The notes under the pieces were generated by a model. It had not been told where the DNA came from. It was given only the letters and a program-made list of their open reading frames with translations, and made no database searches. Below, in pieces: positions 1-8,519 of a stretch of 64,000 nt of DNA. The stretch's first letter is position 1. Each line of letters starts with the position of its first letter. The DNA is from an uncultured Alphaproteobacteria bacterium (lineage in GTDB: Bacteria > Pseudomonadota > Alphaproteobacteria > Caulobacterales > Caulobacteraceae): positions 1 through 64,000 of the forward strand of contig CAIOSI010000021.1 of assembly GCA_903860975.1 (NCBI GenBank), written 5' to 3'. Position numbers and translations under genes: made by a program.

Positions 1-685
1 CGTTGATCGTGTTCTGCAGGTTGGTGATGAACGTCTGTTGATTTGCCATCGCCTTGCTACCCGTACCGAGCTTGCCAAGCGCGCTCGAAACGTTCGCGAT
101 CGAAGTGTTCAGGGCCGTGATCTGCGCAGCGGCTAAAGTCACCGTGCCGATCGAAGCTGTGGCTGCGACGGTAACGTTGGCGCCGCCCAAAGCGAGGCTT
201 TGGTGGGCGACACTGATCACCGCAGTGCCACTATCGTTGGCCAGGGCCTGAAGCTGTGTCGTGGTGCCGTCTATGAGATTAGCTCCATTGAAGGCGGCGT
301 TAGACGTGGAGGTCGTAATTTGGTTGCGCAAAGAGACATACTCAGAGCTCAACGCCGCCCGACTGGTGGCATCAAGCGTTGTGTCCGACGCCGCGAGGGC
401 CTTCTGCTTCATTTGATTCAGTAGGTCCGCCACGGTCGCCCCTGCCGACAGCGCCACATCAACGGTCGATTGACCGCGTTGCAGCGACGAAATCGTCGAG
501 TCTAGCGCCGAGGCGGTCGCGCGCTGGTTCTGCGCGATACCATAGATAGCGGCGTTATCCTTAGCCGAAGAGACCTTCAAACCGGTATTGATGCGGTTCT
601 GGGTCTGCATTAGCTCCGATTGCGTGAAGGTCAGGTTTTGCAGAGCAACCATCGCGCCGACGTTCGTATTGATCGAGAAGCCCAT
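1..685 (-). CDS. Flagellin (C-terminal part missing, runs off left edge)
   Basis: Main filament subunit of the flagellum, exported by the flagellar type III apparatus. Translating the minus strand from the ATG at 685 gives MGFSINTNVGAMVALQNL, the classic flagellin N-terminus, followed by the Asn-rich, heptad-like D0/D1 helices (RINTGLKVSSAKDNAA, then an Ala/Ser/Gln-rich helix). About 228 residues are visible, so the C-terminal D0 helix lies beyond the window. The gene is absent from the ORF track only because it has no stop inside the window. A sigma-54-type promoter lies about 75 bp upstream, as expected for a late flagellar gene in Caulobacterales. The family call is firm; which flagellin paralogue this is cannot be told. 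Confidence 0.95.
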   Translation of the reverse strand, partial: MGFSINTNVGAMVALQNLTFTQSELMQTQNRINTGLKVSSAKDNAAIYGIAQNQRATASALDSTISSLQRGQSTVDVALSAGATVADLLNQMKQKALAASDTTLDATSRAALSSEYVSLRNQITTSTSNAAFNGANLIDGTTTQLQALANDSGTAVISVAHQSLALGGANVTVAATASIGTVTLAAAQITALNTSIANVSSALGKLGTGSKAMANQQTFITNLQNTIN

Positions 686-1751
686 ATTCGTTGTCCTTTT
701 TCATGGATTTTCGGCTGTCGTTTTGTCAGCCGCGAGCGTTTTGCTCCGATTAACTATGAGCAAGCATCGGGCCAAGCGGTGGGTGTCGATGGGGTTTTCT
801 TAAGTAAATGATTTTATTATCATAAATTGATTTTGACGGCGCGGTTTCTGGGGTCGCTCTTGCCGAGCGCAGTCGCTGCCCTGCAGTCATTGCCCAGGGC
901 TCTAGGCAAAATAGCGCTGCCTGCGAAAGCGGCCTTCTAGACTGAAGGTGTGGGACTGATGCTCTGCGCGTCAGGAGACCTTATGAGAGCGCATTAGGGC
1001 TATGACCGAACGCGTAAGGTTCAGCGCGTGGCGGCGTAAATTCGCGCAGGCTTGCTCCGCCAACACAGGCGCGTTCGCACGCTCAGGCCTCACCGCAAAT
1101 TCCGGTCATCCAAACGCCGGGCCTGAGGCGGAAAATTTCGACAATTTAATATTATATTTCATTATTTTAGATGTTTTTTTCGCTTTTGGCGTGCCAGCGG
1201 CAGATCTCTACACTTGGCTAGAATTCGCTGCTGACACGTAAACTCAGGCGAGCCCCAATAGGCCGTTCCCACCCGCTTCAATCACGCCCCCGCTCCGTAT
1301 GCCGGGGCCCGCAGGGTTCGAGCCTGGTCGGGAGATCGGGTGTGGTTGCAGAAGAACCTTTGGGGCCCGCCATGAAACTTGCACGGCGGCTTCTTTCCCC
1401 AGCGTCGCCAGGATCGATGGCACATGGTCAGGCTGAAATTCCAAGCCGCGGCGCGTTAGGACGCCAGCTCGTCCTTCGTTATGGTTTGAGGTGGATACCC
1501 CGGGTTCTTAAGCCGTTGCCTCAGCAGCTTCAGAGCTGAGAGTCTGTTTCGCTGTTTCTGGATCAGCACTTCTGTGGCGACGGAGTCGCGGCTTACTTTC
1601 ATTTTCCGCCGTTCGATCGCCTTTGACCGCCGTCGGATAATACCGGCGACACATTAAATCCGTGTACGGTATATTATAAAGGTAATTTTTCGTTTGATTC
1701 CAAAGATCAAGAGCCTACCGGTAGGGCTAGAAAGTCCACTGGGAGTTCCGA
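686..1751. other. Long intergenic region without a convincing gene
   Basis: About 1.07 kb. The left end holds the flagellin promoter. An AT-rich pocket at about 1135-1200, unusual for this GC-rich sequence, and a second at about 1650-1700 (ending TATTATAAAGG) stand out. The second could be a promoter for the small basic protein at 1752. Short ORFs in the track here (1002-1241, 1244-1444, 1342-1539) have no recognisable domain, no good ribosome binding site and no partner gene, so I do not call them. Confidence 0.5.
759..774 (-). promoter_or_regulatory. Sigma-54 (-24/-12) promoter for the flagellin gene
   Basis: The minus strand reads TGGCCCGATGCTTGCT, which fits the RpoN consensus TGGCACG-N4-TTGCW with one mismatch and the correct spacing between the invariant GG and GC. 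It lies about 75 bp upstream of the flagellin ATG, which predicts a leader of roughly 60 nt. Late flagellin genes in Caulobacter are known to be sigma-54 dependent. Confidence 0.75.
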
Positions 1752-2060
1752 ATGATCAAGCGCCCCGACCCCCTATTTGTCGCGCTCCTTGCCACGTTGG
1801 AAGATCGCGCACGAACCAATGGAGACAAATCGATCGTCAAAGGCGTGGTCAAAAAGCTGACACTGGCGGGCGCCGATGCTGCGCTGATCGCTGAAATCGC
1901 GGTCCTGCGCGCAAAAAAAATCCGTCCCGCTAAGGTGGCCAAGGCTAAAATTCCAACCGGCCAGAAGCAGGCGCCAGAAGCCAAGACCAAGTCTGCTCAC
2001 GGGTCCCCAAAGGGCCGCCTGCGCAAAACAGGCCAAAGGGAGATGGTTGTTCCGGTCTAG
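1752..2060 (+). CDS. Small basic protein upstream of ParA, function unknown
   Basis: A 102-residue protein I do not recognise. The first 55 residues look like a compact helical domain with alternating hydrophobic and charged residues. The remainder is a low-complexity Lys/Pro/Ala/Arg tail (RAKKIRPAKVAKAKIP and onward) that is very basic and probably disordered, as in proteins that bind nucleic acid or another polyanion. It sits 67 bp upstream of a ParA-type ATPase on the same strand, so the pair is probably co-transcribed. By analogy with other ParA systems it may be the cargo adaptor or ATPase-stimulating partner, but this is inference from position and charge only. Confidence 0.6.
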   Translation: MIKRPDPLFVALLATLEDRARTNGDKSIVKGVVKKLTLAGADAALIAEIAVLRAKKIRPAKVAKAKIPTGQKQAPEAKTKSAHGSPKGRLRKTGQREMVVPV

Positions 2061-2127
2061 TTGTCATGGGCGCGCCAGTTTGCGCTAGCTAGCCGTTACT
2101 TCGCCAAGTCGCAGTCCCGCAGGGTTC

Positions 2128-2874
2128 ATGTCAACAGTCGCGGTCTACAGTCTGAAGGGGGGCGTCGGGAAATCCACCGTCGCCGTCAACCTCGCCTACC
2201 GCGCTGCAACAGCTTCGACCCGGCGGACGCTTTTGTGGGACATCGATGCTCAGGGCGCGGCGGGCTTTCTGCTCAATCAAGACAAGGCAGGTCGCGATGC
2301 GCACAAGATTTTTTCCCGCGACGCGGACGCCCGTCATCTAACGGTATCCACCGGTTACGCGCGCCTAAGTCTATTGGCGGCCGACAACTCCCTGCGGCAA
2401 CTCGACGTGCAACTGATCGAAGCCGAGGCTCGAAAACGACTGCGAAAGGTTTTGCGCGCACTCCAAGACGATTACGATCGGATTATCCTCGACTGTCCAC
2501 CGGGTCTGACCGAGACCAGCGAACAGATCTTTCGCGCGGTTGAACTTATCGTGGTGCCAATACCGCCTTCGCCGCTTGCGATTGGCGCATACCACGATGT
2601 CGCTGCCCATCTCGCCCGGCGCCAGCGCCACGAGGGGCCTGAGATCCTGCCCGTGCTGTCCATGGTTGATATGCGGCGCAAACTGCATCGTGAGGCGCTC
2701 GAAGCCCATCCTGACTGGCATTGGATACCTCAGGCCAGCGTGGTTGAGCGCATGGCTGTCGAGCGCGCACCGCTTGCGACCTTTGCCCCACGGTGTGCGG
2801 CCACCCAGGCCTTTGCAGGCTTGTGGACCGACATTGAACAACGTCTACAGGCCATAGAAGCCCGCTCATCCTAA
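2128..2874 (+). CDS. ParA/MinD-family partitioning ATPase
   Basis: A 248-residue P-loop ATPase of the ParA family. Such proteins form ATP-dependent dimers on the nucleoid and position DNA or protein cargo. The deviant Walker A KGGVGKST is at residues 10-17, the Walker A' segment DIDAQGAAG near 39, and Walker B IILDCPPG near 118. The protein lacks the N-terminal helix-turn-helix extension of P1-type ParA, so it is the short kind. No parB or parS-like array is nearby and this is not a chromosomal parAB locus, so an orphan ParA that positions a cargo other than the chromosome is more likely. The preceding basic 102-residue protein is the candidate partner. Confidence 0.85.
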   Translation: MSTVAVYSLKGGVGKSTVAVNLAYRAATASTRRTLLWDIDAQGAAGFLLNQDKAGRDAHKIFSRDADARHLTVSTGYARLSLLAADNSLRQLDVQLIEAEARKRLRKVLRALQDDYDRIILDCPPGLTETSEQIFRAVELIVVPIPPSPLAIGAYHDVAAHLARRQRHEGPEILPVLSMVDMRRKLHREALEAHPDWHWIPQASVVERMAVERAPLATFAPRCAATQAFAGLWTDIEQRLQAIEARSS

Positions 2875-3250
2875 GCGACACCCGATCTGCCGTCCGAAGG
2901 GCTGATCTGGGTTGGACGACAGTCCAATGAGCGATGTTCTGATGTCAGCTTAAGGTGACCATGCCTGCGCCCGAGGCGAAATCGCTGCGGGGCGAAGCCC
3001 GGCTATTAACCCTGATCCTAAAACCGCCGCCCATGCCGCTGTCTAGAAGGTCTTTAATTCCACCTGATCTGCTGCTGACCCTGCGCCAAGTCCCAGCCTG
3101 GAGCCTCGGACGGGGGGCGCGAGCGCCAGGCCCTCGAATGGAAGCGAGCGCCCGTCATGGCGGTGTGGCAATCTGAGGCTAATCTCAGCCGATTGACGCG
3201 GCGTCGAGCGTCTGAAGTTTGATCGGCAAAATGGTCGACAGGATAGAACC
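2875..3250. other. Intergenic region, nothing recognised
   Basis: About 375 bp between the ParA gene and the alginate-lyase pseudogene. The 73-residue ORF at 2955 has no family resemblance and no clear ribosome binding site. I see no strong hairpin or repeat. Confidence 0.4.
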
Positions 3251-4433
3251 GTGCGCGCTTGGCTGCGTTGTCTGATCTTTGGTTTTACCATCGTTGTCGC
3301 CGGCACCGCAGCGGCGGATCCGGCCTCGCCGCCGAAGGTCTTTGAGATCGATCCAGACACGGTTCTGAGCGCAAAACGCTCGGCAAATCCGTCCATCATC
3401 GATCTGGCCAAGGCTGATGGTGAGCGCGCGCTCAAGGTCGAATTGCATAGCGTCATGGACAAGACCCAGACGCCCCGCCAGCGGCGATAAGCACGATTGG
3501 TATAGCCAAGCCGGCTACTGGTGGATGGATGCCGAAAACCCTAACGGGCCTTATGTCCACCATGACGGCGTCCGCAATCCCGAGAAGGACGACATCTCCG
3601 ACGAGGCCAATTTTCATCACACGGTTGGCGCAGCCAACACGCTTGGTCTTGCCTATTACCTCACCGGCGACGAGCGCTACGCAGCCCGTGCAGCCCAACA
3701 GCTCAGAACGTGGTTTCTGGATCCGGCCACTGCGATGAATCCCAATCTAAACTATGCCCAGTTCGTGAAGGGCAAGAACTCGGGACGAGCCGCGGGAATC
3801 GTCTCGGCGCGCAGTTTGCCCGAGGCGATCGATGCCGTTGGATATATTGCGGGCTCGAAGGCATGGACGGCGGCTGACGATGCCGGAATGCAGCAGTGGT
3901 TTAACGCCTATTACCGATGGCTGACCACGTCGGACCGAGGACGCGAGGCTGCGACCCGGCCCAACAATCACGGGATTTGGTACGATGTGCAGGTTGCCGC
4001 CCTGGCCTTAAAACTCGGCAAGATCGCAGAGGCGCGACAGGTCCTGATTTCTGTAATGGACCACAGAATTCCGCTGCAGATCGACGCCAAAGGCCTACAG
4101 AAATACGAAATGGCGCGGACCAAGTCCTTTTCTTACAGCGCCATGAATCTACACGGCTTAACGCTGTTGGCCACCATGGCGCGTCCATTGGGCCTTGACC
4201 TGTACAAACCCAAAACCTCCGGCGGACCTGGTATCCTGACGGCGATAAACGCCTTGGTACCCTGTGACCGCTTGCACGCTTGGCCGTTTGAGCAAATCCA
4301 GAAGGACCGCGAGGATTCGCTTTGCCCGGCGCTCTATTACGCCTTCGGGCGCACGCATGAGTCTGTTTATTCTGACGCGCTGAAACGGTTTGAATGCAAA
4401 CTAACCGCCGCATACGCCTTGATCCGTAGGTAA
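3251..4433 (+). pseudogene. Alginate lyase family protein, split by a +1 frameshift
   Basis: A secreted polysaccharide lyase of the alginate-lyase type (PF05426) that would cleave uronic-acid polymers in the periplasm. The first frame (GTG at 3251) gives a signal peptide ending near GTAAA-DP and runs to KVELHSVMDKTQTP. The second frame resumes with SGDKHDWYSQAGYWW and continues through the conserved NNHG segment to the end. The two join if the CCCC at 3473-3476 is read as CCC, giving TPASGDKHDWYSQ, which fits the family. Total length would be about 393 residues, normal for the family. The gene is therefore either a recent single-base pseudogene or intact with a homopolymer sequencing error; everything beyond the shift is well preserved. 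Confidence 0.85.
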
Positions 4434-4512
4434 AACCTGCCCAGCCTGCGCCCGTTCTATCCATTCGAAATGGACCTTGGACCAACAGAATGGATCGCTC
4501 ACTTGATGGGGG

Positions 4513-5841
4513 TCAGGCCACGATGCTGGCCGTCTCCGCCGCAGCGGTGGCGCAATCCGATCGAAGTCTGGTCCGGCTCTGAGCCAGGAAGTAGAGTGCG
4601 GCGGCGATGGAGAGCACGGCACCGACGGCGCTCGTGGCATAAGCGCTCAAGATGAAGAAGCGAAGCCAATCCATTTTGACGGCTCCAAAATTGCGCCAGA
4701 CCAGCAGAGCCGCGCTGCCAAGGTAGCCCGAAGCGTCGGCCACGTAGATGAGAAACCCAGCGTTCGCGATACGCCCGCTGAACGCCACCAAACGATCAAA
4801 CAGCATGGCGTTGAACGGGGTGTAGGCCATGTAGAGACCGGCACCGCCTGTGATCATGAAGGCCAGGGGCGAGATGAGATGGGCCTCGAAGGCCCAGGTG
4901 CATGCGCCTAACAACACAAAACCTGCAACCACGATCCCGTGGATCGCCATCAACGCCTTGAGGTTATCGCGCACCATCATGACTGCGCCCAGCGCGACGA
5001 GTGAGATGGCGGCTACGGGTAATTCGCTCTGGGTGAATACGCCGGATTCGTGCCCGTAGCCCAATGCGGTCCAAATCTCGGCAGCGAAATTGTCGCGGAA
5101 GTCGCGGAACGCCGTCAGCATGACGTAGGCAACTGTCAGCAGCATCACGCCTGGCCAATAAACCGCCAGGAACGCGCCGCGTTCAGCGGCGTCCATGGGG
5201 GCGCGGCGGACCCGCAGCGCCTCGTCGGCGGCGCTGGGCGGCGGCAGTTGGCCCAGCGTCCAGACCGAGATCAGAAGGAGCGGAAAAAAGACCGCGCCGG
5301 TCGCTGCAGGCATCCAGAACCGATCGACATGGCCCGAGTTCATCAGCCATGCGCCGACGGATTTCACCACGCCGGAGGACAGAATGAAGCTGGCGCAGAG
5401 GATTGCGCCCAAAGCTTCGGATACCCTGCGACCTTCCATGTAGCCGAAAACAAGGCCCCAGATCATGCCCAGCGGCAGGCCGTTCAGAAACAGCGCTGCG
5501 ACGTTCCAGGGTGCGGGGACCAGGGCGAAAACCACCAGCGCCAGCCAGGAGAACCCGATCAGGACCAAGATCGCAACTCCGCGCTGGGACGGGTTGAGTT
5601 CGGATACCACCTTGATGCCGATGAGCTTCGAAATCGCATAGCCGGCGACCTGCGCGAGCACGAGGGCGATCTTGTAATCCAATACGAAAATCCAGCCCGG
5701 TACAGCGTCGAAGGTCGCTGCGGCGAACGGCTTGCGAAACGCGTACATTGAGAAGTAGGCGCAAAATCCCGCCAGTCCCGCGACCATGGTGAAGATGATT
5801 GGGTTTGCCCTTGCCAATCGGTCCGTCAGATTGACGATCAA
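4513..5841 (-). CDS. DUF5690 family multi-pass membrane protein, candidate organophosphonate transporter
   Basis: About 442 residues with roughly twelve hydrophobic segments, consistent with an MFS-like permease; I recognise the DUF5690 family. Near the N-terminus the segment MYAFRKPFAAATF resembles the Y-x-x-R-K-x-F signature of organophosphate:phosphate antiporters (GlpT/UhpT), where the Arg binds the phosphate group. The TTG at 5841 (IVNLTDRLARANP) has AGAGGA seven bases upstream and is preferred to the track's upstream start at 5931, whose extra 30 residues are Arg-rich and out of character. It is divergent from the FAD oxidoreductase and phnX. My inference is uptake of 2-aminoethylphosphonate or an N-substituted relative; the transport role has not been shown by this sequence. 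Confidence 0.8.
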   Translation of the reverse strand: MIVNLTDRLARANPIIFTMVAGLAGFCAYFSMYAFRKPFAAATFDAVPGWIFVLDYKIALVLAQVAGYAISKLIGIKVVSELNPSQRGVAILVLIGFSWLALVVFALVPAPWNVAALFLNGLPLGMIWGLVFGYMEGRRVSEALGAILCASFILSSGVVKSVGAWLMNSGHVDRFWMPAATGAVFFPLLLISVWTLGQLPPPSAADEALRVRRAPMDAAERGAFLAVYWPGVMLLTVAYVMLTAFRDFRDNFAAEIWTALGYGHESGVFTQSELPVAAISLVALGAVMMVRDNLKALMAIHGIVVAGFVLLGACTWAFEAHLISPLAFMITGGAGLYMAYTPFNAMLFDRLVAFSGRIANAGFLIYVADASGYLGSAALLVWRNFGAVKMDWLRFFILSAYATSAVGAVLSIAAALYFLAQSRTRLRSDCATAAAETASIVA

Positions 5842-5988
5842 GTCGCTTTCCTCTCGGGCATCTGGCGTGGATTTGCGCCGCGTTCTCGACCATTGGAGAG
5901 ATTGATGACGCCGCCGTGACGGCGTGGCCATGGGCTTGTCACGTTAGGGGTGTCTTCTGGAATATCAACCAAGGCGATCGGAGAGTTG

Positions 5989-7131
5989 GTGGCGAACGCA
6001 AAGTCTTACGATCTCGCTGTCGTCGGGGCTGGCATCGTTGGAATGGCCTGCGCCTTGGCCGCGGCGCGGCGCGGCAAGCGGGTGGTGGTGATCGACCGGG
6101 ACGCACAGGCAAATGGCGCCTCGGTGCGTAACTTTGGTTTTGTGACGGTGACCGGTCAGGCGCGAGGCGAGATGTGGCGGCGCGCGCACCGAACACGGGA
6201 CATCTGGGCCGAAGTCGCCCCCCAGGCTCGCATACCGCTCCTCCACCATGGTTTGGTGATGGCGGCCCGACGGCCAGAATCCATGGCGGTTCTGGAGGCC
6301 TTCATCAATACTGAGATGGGGGAGGGCTGCCGCTTGCTGGCGGCTGGCGAGGCGCGGCGCGATCACCCGCATCTGGCCGGCGACGGCCTTCTTGGCGCGC
6401 TCTGGAGTCCGCATGAGTTGCGGGTCGAATCGCGTCAGGCCATCCCACGCTTGGCTGCCTGGCTCGGGGAAAAACATGAGGTGACCTTCTACTGGGGCGC
6501 TGCTGCGCTATCCGTCGAGACGGGCCGGGTCTTAACCACCCGAGGCCTGATCGAGGCTGCTGCGGTGGTCGTCTGTCCAGGTGATGATCTTTTCACTCTT
6601 TTCCCCGAACCGATCGCTGCTGCCGGTGTGACCCGCTGCAAACTGCAGATGTTGCGGCTGGCCGACCCTGGATTTCGGATTTCGGGTGCGGTGATGTCCG
6701 ACCTCGGCCTTGCCCGTTACGCCGGCTATGCGGCCCTGCCACAGGCTGTGCCCTTGGTCGAACGCCTGCGAGATGAGCAGCCTGAGCACCTGGCCCATGG
6801 GATCCATTTGATCGTCGTCCAGAGCCGGGACGGCAGCCTGGTGGTGGGGGACAGCCACCATTACGCTGACACCCCTGACCCTTTTTCACACCAGGCGGTG
6901 GACGACCTCATCCTTGACGAATTCGTTCAGGTGTTCGGCCAACCCGCACCGCCGGTGGTCGAGCGTTGGACCGGCACCTATGCCTCGGCGCAGGATCGCT
7001 TGGTGCTGGTCACGACCCCGATGAATGGTGTGCGGCTGGTGATGGTCACGACCGGCGCGGGCGCTTCGACGGGGTTCGCGCTGGGCGAAGAGGTCGTCGC
7101 CGGCCTCATGGAGGAAGGACGAGCGACATGA
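5989..7131 (+). CDS. FAD-dependent amine oxidoreductase of phosphonate gene clusters (TIGR03364 type)
   Basis: A DAO-fold flavoprotein of about 380 residues. The FAD-binding GxGxxG (VVGAGIVGMACALAAARRG) is followed by the acidic VVVIDRD and the NGASVRNFGF segment typical of this clade. Members are found repeatedly next to phosphonate-degradation genes and oxidise 2-aminoethylphosphonate or its N-methyl form to phosphonoacetaldehyde. Here it overlaps phnX by four bases (ATGA), so the product would pass straight to PhnX, replacing the transaminase PhnW, which is absent from the window. The GTG at 5989 has GGAGAG just upstream and is preferred to the GTG at 5950. Confidence 0.85.
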   Translation: MANAKSYDLAVVGAGIVGMACALAAARRGKRVVVIDRDAQANGASVRNFGFVTVTGQARGEMWRRAHRTRDIWAEVAPQARIPLLHHGLVMAARRPESMAVLEAFINTEMGEGCRLLAAGEARRDHPHLAGDGLLGALWSPHELRVESRQAIPRLAAWLGEKHEVTFYWGAAALSVETGRVLTTRGLIEAAAVVVCPGDDLFTLFPEPIAAAGVTRCKLQMLRLADPGFRISGAVMSDLGLARYAGYAALPQAVPLVERLRDEQPEHLAHGIHLIVVQSRDGSLVVGDSHHYADTPDPFSHQAVDDLILDEFVQVFGQPAPPVVERWTGTYASAQDRLVLVTTPMNGVRLVMVTTGAGASTGFALGEEVVAGLMEEGRAT

Positions 7132-7916
7132 AAGACAAGACTTCGGGCGCCTATGACCTGGTGATCTTTGATTGGGCGGGAACCATGGTCGACTTCGGCT
7201 GCTGCGCGCCGATCGCAGCCTATTTGGAGGCCTTCGCCCGCCGCGGTGTCACTTTAGCGGAGTCGGCGGCGCGGGCCGATATGGGGATCGCCAAGGCCGA
7301 TCATGTCCGCGCCCTGTTGGCCCGTCCGAAGGTCGCCGCCGACTGGGCCGCCGCCCAAGGCCGTGCGCCGGTTGAGGCCGATGTCGATGACCTGATGGGC
7401 GATCTCGGTGTCCTGATGCGCGATGCCGCTGCGGCAGCTTCCGAATTGATCCCCGGCGTCGCAGCGACCGTCGTCGAGTTGCGCGCGCGAGGCCTGCAGA
7501 TCGCTTCTTCCACCGGCTATACGCGCGCGATGATGGCCCCCGTTCTGGTGAGGGCGGCAGAGCAGGGCTACGCGCCCGATCACCTGGTCTGCGCCAATGA
7601 GACGCCCTTGGGCCGTCCCTCGCCACTGATGATCTACAAAGCCTGCGCTGAGTTGGGCGTCTGGCCATTGAGCCGGGTTGTGAAGGTCGATGATGCAGAG
7701 GCTGGTATCGCCGAAGGGCGGGCCGCAGGCTGCTTTACCGTGGGCGTGGCCGCGTCCGGAAACAGCGTCGGGCTCTCCCTGGCGGCGTACGATGCGTTGG
7801 ACCCGGAGCAACGCGAAATGCGCCTGAGCGGGGCCCGAGCGGCACTGCTTGCGGCTGGGGCCGATGCTGTGATCGACACCGTCGCTGAACTGCCGCAGCT
7901 GCTTTATGCTCGATAG
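7128..7916 (+). CDS. phnX: Phosphonoacetaldehyde hydrolase
   Basis: HAD-superfamily phosphonatase, 262 residues, cleaving the C-P bond of phosphonoacetaldehyde to acetaldehyde and phosphate in the cytosol. The nucleophile Asp15 lies in FDWAGTMVDFG, the cap-domain Schiff-base Lys56 in MGIAKADHVRALL, the STGYTR motif matches characterised PhnX enzymes, and KVDDAEAGIAEG supplies the metal-binding acidic residues. The ATG at 7128 overlaps the stop of the FAD oxidoreductase; the track's longer ORF from 6966 runs inside that gene. All catalytic features are intact, so this is a true PhnX and not only a related HAD protein. Confidence 0.93.
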   Translation: MKDKTSGAYDLVIFDWAGTMVDFGCCAPIAAYLEAFARRGVTLAESAARADMGIAKADHVRALLARPKVAADWAAAQGRAPVEADVDDLMGDLGVLMRDAAAAASELIPGVAATVVELRARGLQIASSTGYTRAMMAPVLVRAAEQGYAPDHLVCANETPLGRPSPLMIYKACAELGVWPLSRVVKVDDAEAGIAEGRAAGCFTVGVAASGNSVGLSLAAYDALDPEQREMRLSGARAALLAAGADAVIDTVAELPQLLYAR

Positions 7917-8048
7917 CGATCCAGGGCATCATCGAGCGCCTCCCTGAGCGGGCCAAGCCATCGCTCCTAGGCCTTCCGCGGATCGCGGCGCTGTGAAGTC
8001 GACGCGGTGGCTGGCAGGTTGGGTAGATCATAGTACAATCACCCCAAC

Positions 8049-8125
8049 GCGCTCCTAGCTCAATTGGATAGAGCTTCGGACTTCGAATCCGACGGTTGCA
8101 AGTTCGAGCCTTGCGGAGCGCGCCA
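8049..8125 (+). tRNA. tRNA-Arg (anticodon TCG)
   Basis: A full cloverleaf is visible: acceptor stem GCGCTCC/GGAGCGC, D arm TAGCTCAATTGGATAGAGC, anticodon stem CGGA/TCCG around the loop CTTCGAA (anticodon TCG), and T arm GCAAGTTCGAGCCTTGC. It ends in an encoded GCCA (discriminator G plus CCA). The length is 77 nt. No integrase or att-type duplication of its 3' end was seen in the window. Confidence 0.95.
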
Positions 8126-8519
8126 GGTTTGCCGCAGCTGGTGTAGTGGCCAACCAAGCATCGCCGGGCCATAACCCGTATCCCCCGGGCAGATCATCAC
8201 AACCGCCCCGTTTGGCTAGGGCGGGCCTTCAAATCGAGGCCCCGCCGGTTGTTTCACAAGCTGAGCAGCTGAGCGATAACGCAGTCTCCAAGGGGCAAAG
8301 AAATGGTCGACCCGCGCAGCGGCAAGGTTGCCCAAGGTTGCCCAAGTTTGCCCAAGGTTGATCGTCCAGACGGGCGCGGTCTTGTGACTGAGTACGAAAG
8401 CCGGGAGCCAAGAACCAAGGCGGCTGAGGCCAAGTTCCCCATCGAGCCTCTGTTTACAAAAATCGCTTGTACGTCGCAGATGATCGACCAGGCCCATCCT
8501 CGGTCGGAGAACAATCGCG
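8126..8519. other. Intergenic region between tRNA-Arg and the hydrolase gene
   Basis: About 390 bp. The only structure I see is the 10-bp tandem repeat at 8321-8360. ORFs across it in the track lack recognisable domains. Confidence 0.4.
8321..8360. repeat. 10-bp tandem repeat, four copies
   Basis: Four head-to-tail units, consensus CCCAAGGTTG, the first starting GGC instead of CCC and the third with a G-to-T change. The unit length is not a multiple of three and it lies outside any credible gene. It begins about 200 bp before the hydrolase start codon. Function unknown; it may be slippage-prone. Confidence 0.85.

Noticed and set aside
1002-1241. 79-codon ORF in the long intergenic region
   Set aside because: No family resemblance, no ribosome site, and AT-rich DNA in the second half.
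2061-2543. 160-codon ORF overlapping the ParA gene
   Set aside because: It is the +1 frame of the ParA gene; the translation is Arg/Ser-rich with no domain, and KGGVGKST lies in the other frame.
3901-4485. 194-codon minus-strand ORF over the alginate lyase gene
   Set aside because: Antisense shadow: no domain, while the plus strand carries the conserved lyase motifs.
5050-5751. 233-codon plus-strand ORF over the DUF5690 gene
   Set aside because: His/Gln/Asp-rich shadow of hydrophobic codons on the other strand.
8049-8125. tRNA-Arg as an integration site of a genomic island
   Set aside because: No integrase, no duplication of the tRNA 3' end and no phage genes in the window.
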